Shown: positions 1-8,181 of the stretch, piece by piece
Layout of the letters: each line of letters opens with the position of its first letter
How positions within the stretch are numbered: the stretch's first letter is position 1
Assembly (NCBI GenBank): GCA_002494645.1
Contig: DACE01000030.1
Coordinates: forward strand, 9,697-34,614
Direction of reading: 5' to 3'
DNA length: 24,918 nucleotides
From: Euryarchaeota archaeon UBA256
Lineage (GTDB): Archaea; Thermoplasmatota; Poseidoniia; Poseidoniales; Poseidoniaceae
Position numbers and translations under genes: made by a program
The notes under the pieces: generated by a model
Told to the model about the DNA's origin: nothing
Seen by the model: the letters and a program-made list of their open reading frames with translations, nothing else
Databases searched by the model: none

Positions 1-3
1 GCC

Positions 4-1059
4 ATGAAAAAACGTGGCGCTGTTGAAATGGCCCGACCAAAAGGCTCCAAAGTAGACTTGAGCATGATGCGAACAACCACTGGCCGCCAACTCGTAGAAG
101 TCAAACAAGCGCCAAAGGGGTCGAGTAAAACCGCCACAATTGAACTTGAACAAGGCGCAACCGTGGATATCGACCTTGGTGGTGGTGTGGTCAACGAAGG
201 CGGGCGCATCATCAAACCCGGTCAAGGCTTGGACGATTTACTCGAGGAACTTGAGTGGGCGCTGCTTGAGTCCGACATCTCCCAACAAGCAACCAGTGCC
301 ATCATTGACAGTTTACGCAACGCGCTCATTGGGGCGCGTTTACGGAAGGGCGCAGACCTCTCCAAAGTGCTCGAAGCAGCACTCAAGCGAGCCCTACATA
401 CGCTTCTTCAAGCGGGTTATTGGGACTTTGATGCCTCGGTGAAGACCTTTATTGACAAGGGCGACGTTCCTGTTGTCATCATGTTGGTTGGTGTGAACGG
501 AACGGGTAAAACCACGACTGCTGCAAAAATCGCTCAACGGCTTCTGAACAATGGCCTGAGTGTTATTGCAGCCGCTGGGGATACCTTCCGCGCAGGCGCC
601 ATTCAACAACTTGAGTCCCACTGCGAACGGCTTGGTATTCGCTGCGTCTCAAGTCAACGCGGAGGCGATTCGGCTGCAATCGCTCGTGACGCCATCGATT
701 CTGCAAAGGCGAAGGGCATTGATGTCGTCTTGGTAGATACTGCCGGACGCATGCAAAACAAAACGAATCTCATGAATGAATTAAATAAAGTTCGCAAGGT
801 CACAAACCCGCACCTCACCCTCTTCGTCGGAGATTCATTGGCCGGAAATGATGCGGTCGAGCAGGCAAAAATGTTTCAAGAAATCATGCGTTTTGATGGT
901 GCCGTATTAACCAAAATGGATACGGATGCCAAGGGCGGTGCAGGACTTTCCATCGCCTTTGCAACCGGGCGCCCAATCGTATTCGCAGGCATTGGTCAAA
1001 ACTACGAAGATTTACTCCAGTTTGAACCTCAATGGTTGCTTGACCAACTCTTTGAGTGA
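4..1059 (+). CDS. ftsY: Signal recognition particle receptor FtsY
   Basis: FtsY is the SRP receptor GTPase at the inner face of the membrane; it pairs with Ffh/SRP54 to deliver ribosome-nascent chains to the Sec translocon. The GTPase signatures are all visible: P-loop GVNGTGKTTT (163-172), DTFRAGA (193-199), DTAGR (245-249), TKMD (303-306) and GIGQ (329-332). A helical N domain lies at about 75-150, with LEELEWALLESDI as its start. The first 70 residues are a basic then acidic low-similarity extension, as is common in archaeal FtsY. The ATG at 4 is three bases into the window, so an upstream extension cannot be excluded; a second in-frame ATG at 28 would give a protein 8 residues shorter. 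The next gene begins about 40 bases after the stop, suggesting co-transcription. SRP54 is the only serious alternative, but there is no methionine-rich M domain and the C-terminus ends straight after the G domain. Confidence 0.96.
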   Translation: MKKRGAVEMARPKGSKVDLSMMRTTTGRQLVEVKQAPKGSSKTATIELEQGATVDIDLGGGVVNEGGRIIKPGQGLDDLLEELEWALLESDISQQATSAIIDSLRNALIGARLRKGADLSKVLEAALKRALHTLLQAGYWDFDASVKTFIDKGDVPVVIMLVGVNGTGKTTTAAKIAQRLLNNGLSVIAAAGDTFRAGAIQQLESHCERLGIRCVSSQRGGDSAAIARDAIDSAKAKGIDVVLVDTAGRMQNKTNLMNELNKVRKVTNPHLTLFVGDSLAGNDAVEQAKMFQEIMRFDGAVLTKMDTDAKGGAGLSIAFATGRPIVFAGIGQNYEDLLQFEPQWLLDQLFE

Positions 1060-1097
1060 GGCGTAGGGCAAAAAGACCCCCACCCGCAGGGAGTTAC

Positions 1098-1478
1098 ATG
1101 GCCGATATGTTTGCCGACGAAGACTCCGCACGTTTTTTCCAGATGATTCAGATGCTGCAACGCTCAACCATGTTGCACATGGGCTATCTACCCGACCAAG
1201 ACGGTAAGTTTCACTACGATCTTCTCGAAGCCAAAGAAGGGATTGAAGTCATTCGTATGTTTCAGAAAAAGACCGATGGCAACCTCAACGCCCAGGAGGT
1301 CCAATTGTTGCGTACCGTCATCAGCGAACTCCAAATGCAATTCACAAAGGCGCCACAACTTCGCCGCGAACGCCAAAGTGAACAAGCCCAAAGCGACGTC
1401 ATTCGTGAAACCTTTTCTCAACCCCAAGACGGGCCGGTCGAAGACCTCTCAACTTCGGCCGATGATGGCGAAGAATAG
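1098..1478 (+). CDS. DUF1844 family protein
   Basis: A small soluble protein of 126 residues. Residues 35-85 (this start) carry the pattern I associate with DUF1844: an acidic 'DLLEAKEGIEVIRMFQKKT' helix, then 'GNLNAQE' and a second helix ending 'SELQMQF'. The function of the family is unknown. The N-terminus is Met-rich (FFQMIQMLQRSTMLHMGYLP) and the C-terminal 35 residues are acidic and probably disordered. I chose the ATG at 1098 because AGGGAG lies just upstream (1088-1093); the longer frame from the GTG at 1056 overlaps the ftsY stop and adds only a basic, proline-rich stretch. Position directly after ftsY and before the receiver-domain gene suggests one operon. DUF1844 is best known to me from bacteria, so an archaeal member is notable. 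The family call is by eye. Confidence 0.75.
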   Translation: MADMFADEDSARFFQMIQMLQRSTMLHMGYLPDQDGKFHYDLLEAKEGIEVIRMFQKKTDGNLNAQEVQLLRTVISELQMQFTKAPQLRRERQSEQAQSDVIRETFSQPQDGPVEDLSTSADDGEE

Positions 1479-1522
1479 CGGTTGTTTGATGTGCAAGAAC
1501 ATCCTGCGAGGATTTGATTGGT

Positions 1523-2185
1523 ATGGGACTTGTGACCGAAGTTGATGACGAAGGCGCACCCACCGTGCTCATCGTCGACAACAACCCGATGTCGAGCCTC
1601 CGCCTCTCAAATTTGTTCAAAACGCGAAATTTCATTGTTGAACATTGCGAAGATGGCGACCAAGCCGTTGATGAATACATCCGCCTTGACCCCGAACTGG
1701 TTGTGCTGTCCCTCGACATTCCTTCGTTGGACGGACACCTTGCAGCCCTTGAAATGCGCGAGCACGGGGGCGAACAACGCATCGTTTTCGTGGCACCGGC
1801 GCGCATGGCTGACCTGGCAAAGGATGCAGCATTTTCAGCAGGAGCCGTGGCTTGGCTCCAAAAACCGATTTCAAATGAAACGCTTGAAGCCCAGTGGGCC
1901 AACATACTCGGAACGATTCCCGATGCCCCGGGCCTCGAAGATTTGGACGACCTCTACCCGGGTGATCGCATCAAGCCAGAAGCAGACGAAGGGCCGATGC
2001 TGCCGAACCTCCCACTTCCACTCCCCCTCCCCGAAGGCGGACTGCCATTACCCCTTCCCGAACTTCTCGTTGCGAAAATATCCACTCCAGCTAAGAAAAG
2101 TCGTAAGAAGTGGGTACTCGCCCTTTTGATTCTGTCCGCATTGGCAGCCGGAGCGGCTTATGGGCTCGGGTACATTTCACTATGA
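1523..2185 (+). CDS. Membrane-tethered receiver (REC) domain protein
   Basis: A 220-residue protein with an N-terminal response-regulator receiver fold, a linker and one C-terminal membrane helix. Numbered from the ATG at 1523: the acidic site is VDNNP (D19), the phospho-acceptor is D65 in LSLDIPSLDG, and the conserved lysine is K114 in LQKPIS. The usual Thr/Ser at the end of strand 4 is replaced, since the stretch reads VFVAPAR. After an acidic linker comes a Pro/Leu tract (PLPLPLP, then PLPLPEL, about 164-181), a basic patch (KKSRKK, 191-196) and a hydrophobic helix (197-215). The basic patch before the helix suggests the receiver domain sits in the cytoplasm. GAGG about ten bases upstream supports the ATG rather than the TTG three codons earlier. 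No DNA-binding or enzymatic output domain and no kinase gene is visible. It ends 27 bases from the convergent surface-protein gene. Confidence 0.8.
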   Translation: MGLVTEVDDEGAPTVLIVDNNPMSSLRLSNLFKTRNFIVEHCEDGDQAVDEYIRLDPELVVLSLDIPSLDGHLAALEMREHGGEQRIVFVAPARMADLAKDAAFSAGAVAWLQKPISNETLEAQWANILGTIPDAPGLEDLDDLYPGDRIKPEADEGPMLPNLPLPLPLPEGGLPLPLPELLVAKISTPAKKSRKKWVLALLILSALAAGAAYGLGYISL

Positions 2186-2212
2186 GGCGACCGAGCCTCG
2201 AATCCCAACCCC

Positions 2213-4960
2213 TTATCGGTTCTTGAGGTATTCTTCACCGTACCAGGTCCATTGCTCCATGGTCCACCCCGCAGGCAATCCCTCTGGGGGTAATGGAGGC
2301 ATTGCGTGCATCGTTTGAGGTTGAATTGGAGCCACTGGCGTTAGAGGAGGCAAGTGGTGAAGAGGTGCATCAAACTCAACTGGGAGCGAGGAACGCTTCC
2401 TTCCAAAGAAGAGAAGAACACCGACCCCGATGAGCAACAACGGTAGTCCAAGGTAGAGGAGCATGGCGCCGAGTTCACGTTCTGTTTCCGAGTGCTTTGA
2501 AGCGTCCAAGGGGTAAGCATCAGCATCGTCGGACCAACCATCGTTGTCAGAATCCAAACATCCGTATCGGTCTTCAATCGACGTTCCGAATTCATCTGGG
2601 CAATCGTCCGAGGAATTGGTTCCCGTCTGGTCAGCATAACCGTCACCATCCGAGTCGGACCAAAGGAGAGGGTCGTCATCATAGGCATCTAAGCGGTTTT
2701 CCCAGCCATCGCCGTCCGAATCAGGGCATCCTAAACTTTCGAGTGATGAACTACCGGCGAGGTCTGGACAATTATCCGGCATAACGCCGTCAGCATTATC
2801 GCCGTAACCGTCACCATCCCCGTCTTGATGTTGGGTGGCTTCGTTTGGAAAAGCATCGTTGAGATCCGACCACCCGTCTCCATCAACGTCAATGCACCCG
2901 AAGCGGTCTTCGGTAGAGGTGCCGAACTCAACGGGACAAGCATCCGGTTCGAATCCAGTACTGGAATCCCCGTAGCCGTCATCGTCTCCGTCCGCATGCT
3001 GAGAGGTTACGTACGGGAAAGCGTCATTCAGGTCGGACCATCCGTCAGTATCAGAATCGGTACAGCCGAAGCGGTCTTCGGTAGAAGTGCCGGGTGTTTC
3101 AGTACAAGCATCACTCTCAAGACCTGCAGGGTTATCTCCGAACCCGTCCTCATCAGCGTCAAACCATTGGGTTGGTTCCGTAGGGAACTCGTCCGTGGTG
3201 TCACTGTACCCGTCGTTGTCAAAGTCAGCGCAACCCAAGACGGTGCCCAACGAACTCGTCCCAGCAGTGCGCGGACAGTCGTCCACATCATCGTTGGTGC
3301 CATCGTTGTCGTCGTCGAGGTCTTCTCCGGCATCTTCACAGCCGTCCCGGTCCATGTCATTGCCAGCATAGGAAGTAAACGATGGCGGGCTGGTCGGACA
3401 GAGGTCACTTCCCGCAGATGAAACGGTGCATGCCCAAGCGTCATCCAAGGCACTTGCATCACAGATTCGGTCGTTGTCATCGTCAACATCCTCGCCAGCA
3501 TCTTGGCATCCATCGCCGTCATAATCCGTAGAGGCAGACGATTGCCAATCCAAAGCGCCAAGGGCGCAAAGGTCGGCCATATCATTCAGGCCGTCATTGT
3601 CGTCGTCCGCATCCTCCGCAGCATCATGACAACCATCACCATCGTGGTCGGTGGAACTAGAAGCGGTCCAATTGGTGTATCCAACAGAGCAGTCGTCGCC
3701 GAGGTCAAGAACACCATCGCCGTCGTCATCATCGTCGCATACGTCTCCAAATGCGTCCCCGTCACGGTTCAACTGAAGGGCATTGGGTGTGAAGGGGCAG
3801 TTGTCGACTTCGTTGCCAACCCCATCTCCATCATCGTCTTCGTAGGGGTCGATACGTACGACTTCATTTTGTGCATTGTCAACATAATACAGGTGCCCTT
3901 GAGGACCGACTTCAAGACCCATAATCGACGTCGCAGAGGTTTGAATTTTATCGAGGAAGGTGGCGCTTTTTCCATCTGCTGAAAGTTCGTATGCGGCGAT
4001 TTTACCGTTTCCATTTTCGGAAACGAAGAGTTGCCCCTCGTCCAGAGCAATCCCCGAAGGGATGCTGAGGCCTGTAGCGAGAACGCCCCATTCAACTCCG
4101 GTAATTCGAGAGTATTCTGCAAGTGGCTCGAGGCGGGATGCGTCGTTCATGATGTTTGCCTTATTGGTAGACGGGTCATCGGTGTTGACCCAGACGATCC
4201 GATTGGCGCCCGCATCTGCAATGTAGAGAATTCCTGATGCCTTGTCCATGACCATGTGGCCTGGCTTGCCTGAGAAGTGGGAGAGTTGAATTTCTGAATA
4301 GCGGTGAACTACGGCGTCTGAGTGGTCATCTTGACCCGTGTCGTGATCTTCTTTGAAATCATAGCGAACCAATTCTCCGTAATATCCGTCGTTATACCAG
4401 TAAACGTTATCGTAATCATGTGCAATTCCAACGCCGTATGGAGACTCATGGTTCATGTCGATATGGCTGCCGAGCAGACCATTGCCGCTGTTTTGATTTT
4501 CCACGGCATAGTGGTCCAAAGAAGAGGGCCATAGGGTTGGCCCCATGAAATTGTTCGCAACGCCTTGGCCGCAATAGGTATTGGCCGTTTCCTGAGCAGA
4601 ACCCCACATCCAGTCAAATTCAGGATCATAGGCACCAAAGGAAATCGCACTCACTTCCTCAAGGAAATGGTTGCTGTTTGAATCCTCTCGGTTTTGAGAT
4701 GTTTGGTTAGCAAGACCCGTATTTTCAACGATGGTTATGCTGTCCGTGCCTCTATTCGCGATCCAAAGCTCATTTGCCCGTCCGGGGTGGAATTCCAAAT
4801 CTCGAGGACTGGAAAGAGCATCAGAAGCATCAGCGATTACAAATTCGTTGAAGCCGACGCCGAACTTCTCAACGGGGTCCGTTTCCCCCCCCGCAGCAGC
4901 GTAGGACGGCAGGGAGAAGAGGAGGAGGACGAGGATAGAAATTGCAACTTGTTTTTTCAT
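2213..4960 (-). CDS. Secreted NHL-propeller / thrombospondin type 3 repeat surface protein
   Basis: A 915-residue exported protein. The start at 4960 opens directly into a signal peptide (MKKQVAISILVLLLF); 49 further codons are open upstream but are basic and not signal-like. Residues about 35-380 contain NHL/SMP-30-like blades, with recognisable units such as 'ELWIANRGTDSITIV', 'GILYIADAGANRIVWV' and 'GHLYYVDNAQNEVVRID', so a beta-propeller is likely. Residues about 385-825 are calcium-binding thrombospondin type 3 (DxDxDGxxD) repeats. In the second half they settle into units of about 45-50 residues with DGWSDLNDAFP, DGDGYGD and GTSTEDRFGC. A single membrane helix (831-853, followed by RKR) leaves a 60-residue proline-rich cytoplasmic tail ending GWTMEQWTWYGEEYLKNR. 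The role is probably adhesion, or binding of polymers or other cells at the surface. Substrate unknown. It lies 89 bases from the NERD gene upstream, with no strong ribosome-binding site, so leaderless translation is possible. Confidence 0.88.
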   Translation of the reverse strand: MKKQVAISILVLLLFSLPSYAAAGGETDPVEKFGVGFNEFVIADASDALSSPRDLEFHPGRANELWIANRGTDSITIVENTGLANQTSQNREDSNSNHFLEEVSAISFGAYDPEFDWMWGSAQETANTYCGQGVANNFMGPTLWPSSLDHYAVENQNSGNGLLGSHIDMNHESPYGVGIAHDYDNVYWYNDGYYGELVRYDFKEDHDTGQDDHSDAVVHRYSEIQLSHFSGKPGHMVMDKASGILYIADAGANRIVWVNTDDPSTNKANIMNDASRLEPLAEYSRITGVEWGVLATGLSIPSGIALDEGQLFVSENGNGKIAAYELSADGKSATFLDKIQTSATSIMGLEVGPQGHLYYVDNAQNEVVRIDPYEDDDGDGVGNEVDNCPFTPNALQLNRDGDAFGDVCDDDDDGDGVLDLGDDCSVGYTNWTASSSTDHDGDGCHDAAEDADDDNDGLNDMADLCALGALDWQSSASTDYDGDGCQDAGEDVDDDNDRICDASALDDAWACTVSSAGSDLCPTSPPSFTSYAGNDMDRDGCEDAGEDLDDDNDGTNDDVDDCPRTAGTSSLGTVLGCADFDNDGYSDTTDEFPTEPTQWFDADEDGFGDNPAGLESDACTETPGTSTEDRFGCTDSDTDGWSDLNDAFPYVTSQHADGDDDGYGDSSTGFEPDACPVEFGTSTEDRFGCIDVDGDGWSDLNDAFPNEATQHQDGDGDGYGDNADGVMPDNCPDLAGSSSLESLGCPDSDGDGWENRLDAYDDDPLLWSDSDGDGYADQTGTNSSDDCPDEFGTSIEDRYGCLDSDNDGWSDDADAYPLDASKHSETERELGAMLLYLGLPLLLIGVGVLLFFGRKRSSLPVEFDAPLHHLPPLTPVAPIQPQTMHAMPPLPPEGLPAGWTMEQWTWYGEEYLKNR
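2489..3845 (-). repeat. Thrombospondin type 3 repeat-coding array
   Basis: Within the surface-protein gene, this stretch encodes consecutive acidic calcium-binding repeats (DxDxDG with periodic cysteines). The last five or so units are near-copies of about 45-50 codons each: D-G-W-S-D-L-N-D-A-F-P, then D-G-D-G-Y-G-D, then C-P and G-T-S-T-E-D-R-F-G-C. The similarity is clear in protein and diverged in DNA, which fits old internal duplication under selection rather than a recent expansion. The strong base bias also creates long open frames on the opposite strand, which I treat as shadows. Confidence 0.8.
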
Positions 4961-5049
4961 AATGATAGAGGCTGACTTTGTTTGACTTTTGATATCTTGG
5001 TAAGGTTGTCTATGCAGTTTGCTGATTTCAGCCCCGGTCTCACTACTCC

Positions 5050-5952
5050 TCATTGGTTGGGATGGCGTGGAGGTTTGGACAAATGGATGGAAGCGATGGT
5101 GGACCATGGGATGTTCTCTGGCGTTTTCCGACCGACGACGTGCATCCGTAGGGCTGCCCCGTACGGCAGGGTCGCTTTGAGGTGTTGAGCTCCGTGTGTC
5201 AACTTCAGAGAACTTGGCGATGAAGAAAAGAGAGAAAAGAACCCATTCTTGTGTGTGACTTCTGCCAATAAGGGGACGGCCCTTTCAGCCTGCCACTCAC
5301 GAACATCGTCGCCGAGCCCGAGGTCAAGAACATCACCTTTACACATCAAACCGCCACTTAACTCCACTTCATCCCACGTTCCAAAACCGTCAATCGTCTC
5401 AAGTAATGCTTCGTTGAGTTCCCCGGGCTTTTCTTCTTCAAGCATCGAAATAAAGCCCCGCTCGTCCTTGATGATACTGCTTAGAAGATGGACGTTCTTA
5501 GGCCAGTCAAGATTTCGGTTGGTGAATGCGAGTACCACTCGGACATCGACCTCATCGTTTCGTCCAATCCGTTCTTGATGCATGGCCATCAACATGCGAG
5601 ATTTCCTTGCAATGCGCTGGTTAACCGTGCTGTGATTGTGGCTACTTCCGTTTTTTCGTTGTTGAATAAATTCTTCTTCTGCATTGATGACAAAGGTACC
5701 CGACCAATGCTTCTGCTCAACCACCAAAAGGCTGTTTCCACCAACAATAACAAGGTCGATTTCACGCTTTCCTCCCTGTTCTTCATCGGGGATCCGGACG
5801 GATTCAAAGACGTGCCACCCATTCTCTTTTCCAGCGGCTCGAGAAATCCGAGCCAAACGCTGCTCAGCCATTTCTCCCGCCCGATGGATGTCATCGGGGG
5901 GATGCACACGCCGCCGTTGCCGCCACCATGACCAGCGTGCAGACAATTTCAT
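5050..5952 (-). CDS. NERD-domain (nuclease-related) protein
   Basis: A 300-residue protein with an N-terminal NERD domain, a PD-(D/E)XK-nuclease-like fold. From the ATG at 5952: AGEMAEQRLA (about 25-34), VFESVRIP (48-55), EIDLVIV (64-70) and LVVEQKHWSG (76-85) form the family core. D66, E79 and K81 are the likely metal and catalytic positions. The C-terminal 100 residues hold no domain I recognise. No helicase, kinase or membrane segment is attached, unlike many NERD proteins. I chose ATG 5952 because it follows the HAD stop by 4 bases and has a GGTGA ribosome-binding site overlapping that stop; the longer frame to 5988 would run into the HAD gene. Tight spacing suggests translational coupling with the HAD and geranylgeranyl reductase genes. 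NERD proteins are suspected DNA-processing enzymes; nuclease activity here is inferred. Confidence 0.85.
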   Translation of the reverse strand: MKLSARWSWWRQRRRVHPPDDIHRAGEMAEQRLARISRAAGKENGWHVFESVRIPDEEQGGKREIDLVIVGGNSLLVVEQKHWSGTFVINAEEEFIQQRKNGSSHNHSTVNQRIARKSRMLMAMHQERIGRNDEVDVRVVLAFTNRNLDWPKNVHLLSSIIKDERGFISMLEEEKPGELNEALLETIDGFGTWDEVELSGGLMCKGDVLDLGLGDDVREWQAERAVPLLAEVTHKNGFFSLFSSSPSSLKLTHGAQHLKATLPYGAALRMHVVGRKTPENIPWSTIASIHLSKPPRHPNQ

Positions 5953-5956
5953 GATT

Positions 5957-6748
5957 TCACCGCAGCAATTCATCGACGCTGTTGACAATCACCGTTGGGC
6001 ATTGTTCGGCTCCGTCCGGCAAGGCATCAACATCAGCTTGGGTTGCTTCGCCCGAAAGCACGAGTACACCAACAACCCCAGCGCGTGAGGCCATGGCCAT
6101 ATCGGTGTACAAGCGGTCTCCTACCATAGCGCAGCGGCCGGGCTGAAGACCTAAGGCTTCGATTTTATGAAGAATCATTCCTGGGTTTGGCTTTCCAGTG
6201 ATGTGTTCAGGGTCAACGCCAGTCGTCGCTTTGAACATCGCAAGATAGGCGCCGACATCGGGCAGACCACCGTCAGGACTCGGGCAGACCATATCGGGGT
6301 GGCTTGCCACCAAAGGAACGCCAGCATGCATGAAAATACTGGCCCGCTCAATCTTCGGATAGGTGAGTTCTGTATCGTAGCCCAACACAACGTACTGTGG
6401 GCGTTCGCTTTCCGTGGAAATACCAGCCGATTCCAGCATGGACCTCATCCCCTCTGTCCCGACCAACCACGTCTCAGTAATTCCATTCCGCGCTAGCCAT
6501 GCAAGCAAATCATGCGTTGAGAGAAGAACATCTTCCTCACTTGCTGGAAGTCCGAGGTGGTGCAACTTCACGAGATATTGCTCAACCGATTTTGACGAAT
6601 TATTTGAGAGAAAGAAACGCTGGATACCTCGTTCATGACAACGGTCGAGGAAGTCCTTGGCGCCATCAATGAGCTCCCCTCCGAGGTAGATTGTGCCGTC
6701 CAAATCAAGGAATACAGCATCGATGTCGTTGAGTGTAGCATTCATCAT
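5957..6748 (-). CDS. HAD-IIA (NagD-like) sugar phosphatase
   Basis: A 263-residue cytoplasmic haloacid-dehalogenase phosphatase of the NagD / phosphoglycolate-phosphatase type. Motif I is DLDGT (15-19, with the D15 nucleophile and D17 acid/base), motif II is SNNS (48-51), the motif III lysine is in GKPNPGMI (K186), and motif IV is GDRLYTD (210-216). The cap between motifs II and III is the C2 type expected of subfamily IIA. Likely substrates are small phosphate esters (phosphoglycolate, nucleotide or sugar phosphates); the sequence does not say which. The start is one of two adjacent ATGs (6748 or 6745) behind GAGGG that overlaps the stop of the geranylgeranyl reductase gene. The gap is 6 bases upstream and 4 bases to the NERD gene, so the three are probably one transcript. 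Confidence 0.93.
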   Translation of the reverse strand: MMNATLNDIDAVFLDLDGTIYLGGELIDGAKDFLDRCHERGIQRFFLSNNSSKSVEQYLVKLHHLGLPASEEDVLLSTHDLLAWLARNGITETWLVGTEGMRSMLESAGISTESERPQYVVLGYDTELTYPKIERASIFMHAGVPLVASHPDMVCPSPDGGLPDVGAYLAMFKATTGVDPEHITGKPNPGMILHKIEALGLQPGRCAMVGDRLYTDMAMASRAGVVGVLVLSGEATQADVDALPDGAEQCPTVIVNSVDELLR

Positions 6749-6754
6749 TTTCCC

Positions 6755-8134
6755 TCAGAACATCAAGGTCTTGAACATAAACCACGGAGAATGCAGATTT
6801 TCTTGCGCCTCTTTGCTCGCGATCATCTCCGTCATCATTTCTTGGATGGCAGGCTTCTTGGATGCTTTCCCTACGAACCAGTTCAACAGCCAAGCACGGC
6901 GACTCATTTTTTGCATGCGAAATGAATTGGTCAACTCAGGGCCGAGTGCAGCCCACAGGGCGGCTTGATACGCCTCAGGTGTTTTGCTGTTGAGAATATG
7001 GTCGGCAGCCATTTCGCCACTTACCAGAGCATTACCAACACCTTCGCCACTGAAGGGGTCGACCAATGATGCAGCATCGCCAACCAGGAAGACGCCGTTT
7101 GCTGACGAGCGTCGAGGTTGGTTGCTGGCTTTCTTTCTCGGTGAGCCAAACGGTAATTGCCATCCTTTTCCAGTTCCTGGAATCATCGAAGCCTCTGCGA
7201 ATCGGTCTTTGAACAGCGGATGTTCGTGGATGACTTCATGTTGAAGCAATTTGAGTTTCTTTTTCTGTTTATCAAGCAGCGACATCACCATGCCAATGCC
7301 CACATTGACCACTCCTTCTGCGACGGGGAAGAGCCAGAAATATCCCGGAATTACGGTATCAACAAAGTGAATTTCAATGTCCCCAACGTTGGCTTCACAA
7401 CCTTTCACACCGCGCCAATATTCACGGTATCCGGCGCAATAATGATCACGGTCAACCATTGCTTCGCCGTAGGTGTCCTCGACCATGGATTTGGCAACAG
7501 GGCACCGGTAGCCAGCAGCTCCGATGATGTTGGTGGCGTAATAGGTTCGTTCCTCACCCTTGCGCCCACCGATGCGAACGACGATTCCCTTCGCATGGCG
7601 CATCGCTTCAGACCCTTCACCAGGGTCTTCCCCGCCTGCACCATCATCGTAGAGGACATCACGAACATCTCCGCCCTGGATGATTGCACCACCAGCATCT
7701 CTTACGAGCGTTTGAACTTGGTTGAAGAGGATGTGGTCAAATTGTTGGCGAGGTAGAGAATAGCCAGCCTCCAAACGAGCAACGTCTTCTTCTGGTAGTG
7801 CGACTCGAACGCTGTGGCCCTTGGGTGAAGAAAAGAGAATTCCAGTTACACGGAAATGAGGGGTGGATTCGAGGGTCTGCTTGACACCAAGGCGTTTGAC
7901 GTGACTCAGTGATTTGCCGCCAACGGCGTCACCACAAATCTTGTCGCGGGGCCATGTTTCTTTTTCGATCAGCAAGACTCGCTTGCCTTCCATGGCCAAG
8001 TAACCGGCCGCAGAAGAGCCTCCGGGGCCGCCACCGACCACGATGGCATCGTAAGTGCCGCCAGCATCAGGAGTTTCCCCCGAGTCAATCGGCTGCTTCC
8101 AAGAAACATCGTCTCCTGTTCTCGGTGCGCCCAT
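6755..8134 (-). CDS. Geranylgeranyl reductase family FAD-dependent oxidoreductase
   Basis: A 459-residue flavoprotein of the geranylgeranyl reductase family, whose archaeal members saturate the isoprenoid chains of ether lipids or of quinones and other prenyl compounds. The FAD-binding Rossmann motif is at 34-44 (GGGPGGSSAAG), preceded by TYDAIVV. The family motif DKICGDAVGG is at 64-73, the substrate-pocket motif YFWLFP at 265-270, and the second FAD motif GDAASLVDPFSGEGVGNAL at 352-370. About 27 residues precede the Rossmann fold, which is longer than usual. The C-terminal 60 residues (SRRAWLLNWFVGKASKKP onward) form a basic/hydrophobic extension. It leads a tight run with the HAD and NERD genes and is divergent from the transporter gene, with 47 bases between the two start codons. 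The exact prenyl substrate cannot be told from sequence alone. Confidence 0.92.
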   Translation of the reverse strand: MGAPRTGDDVSWKQPIDSGETPDAGGTYDAIVVGGGPGGSSAAGYLAMEGKRVLLIEKETWPRDKICGDAVGGKSLSHVKRLGVKQTLESTPHFRVTGILFSSPKGHSVRVALPEEDVARLEAGYSLPRQQFDHILFNQVQTLVRDAGGAIIQGGDVRDVLYDDGAGGEDPGEGSEAMRHAKGIVVRIGGRKGEERTYYATNIIGAAGYRCPVAKSMVEDTYGEAMVDRDHYCAGYREYWRGVKGCEANVGDIEIHFVDTVIPGYFWLFPVAEGVVNVGIGMVMSLLDKQKKKLKLLQHEVIHEHPLFKDRFAEASMIPGTGKGWQLPFGSPRKKASNQPRRSSANGVFLVGDAASLVDPFSGEGVGNALVSGEMAADHILNSKTPEAYQAALWAALGPELTNSFRMQKMSRRAWLLNWFVGKASKKPAIQEMMTEMIASKEAQENLHSPWFMFKTLMF

Positions 8135-8181
8135 GACAGGAATGGGGAGGGGGCACTCTTTGAGGATATGCTTTCAAGACG

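Noticed and set aside
1542..2129. 195-codon plus-strand frame overlapping the receiver-domain gene
   Set aside because: Out-of-frame shadow; the other frame carries clear receiver motifs and a membrane helix.
2489..3845. Regular repeats suggestive of a CRISPR array
   Set aside because: The periodicity is that of thrombospondin type 3 codons in an intact reading frame; the units are diverged and there are no identical short repeats with unique spacers.
2825..3982. Long plus-strand open frames (up to 198 codons) opposite the surface-protein gene
   Set aside because: They are complementary shadows of Asp-rich repeats, have valine/isoleucine-rich content without domain signals, and no ribosome-binding sites.
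4961..5107. 49-codon N-terminal extension of the thrombospondin-type surface protein
   Set aside because: It would place the signal peptide in the interior of the protein and overlaps the end of the NERD gene; start at 4960 is far more plausible.
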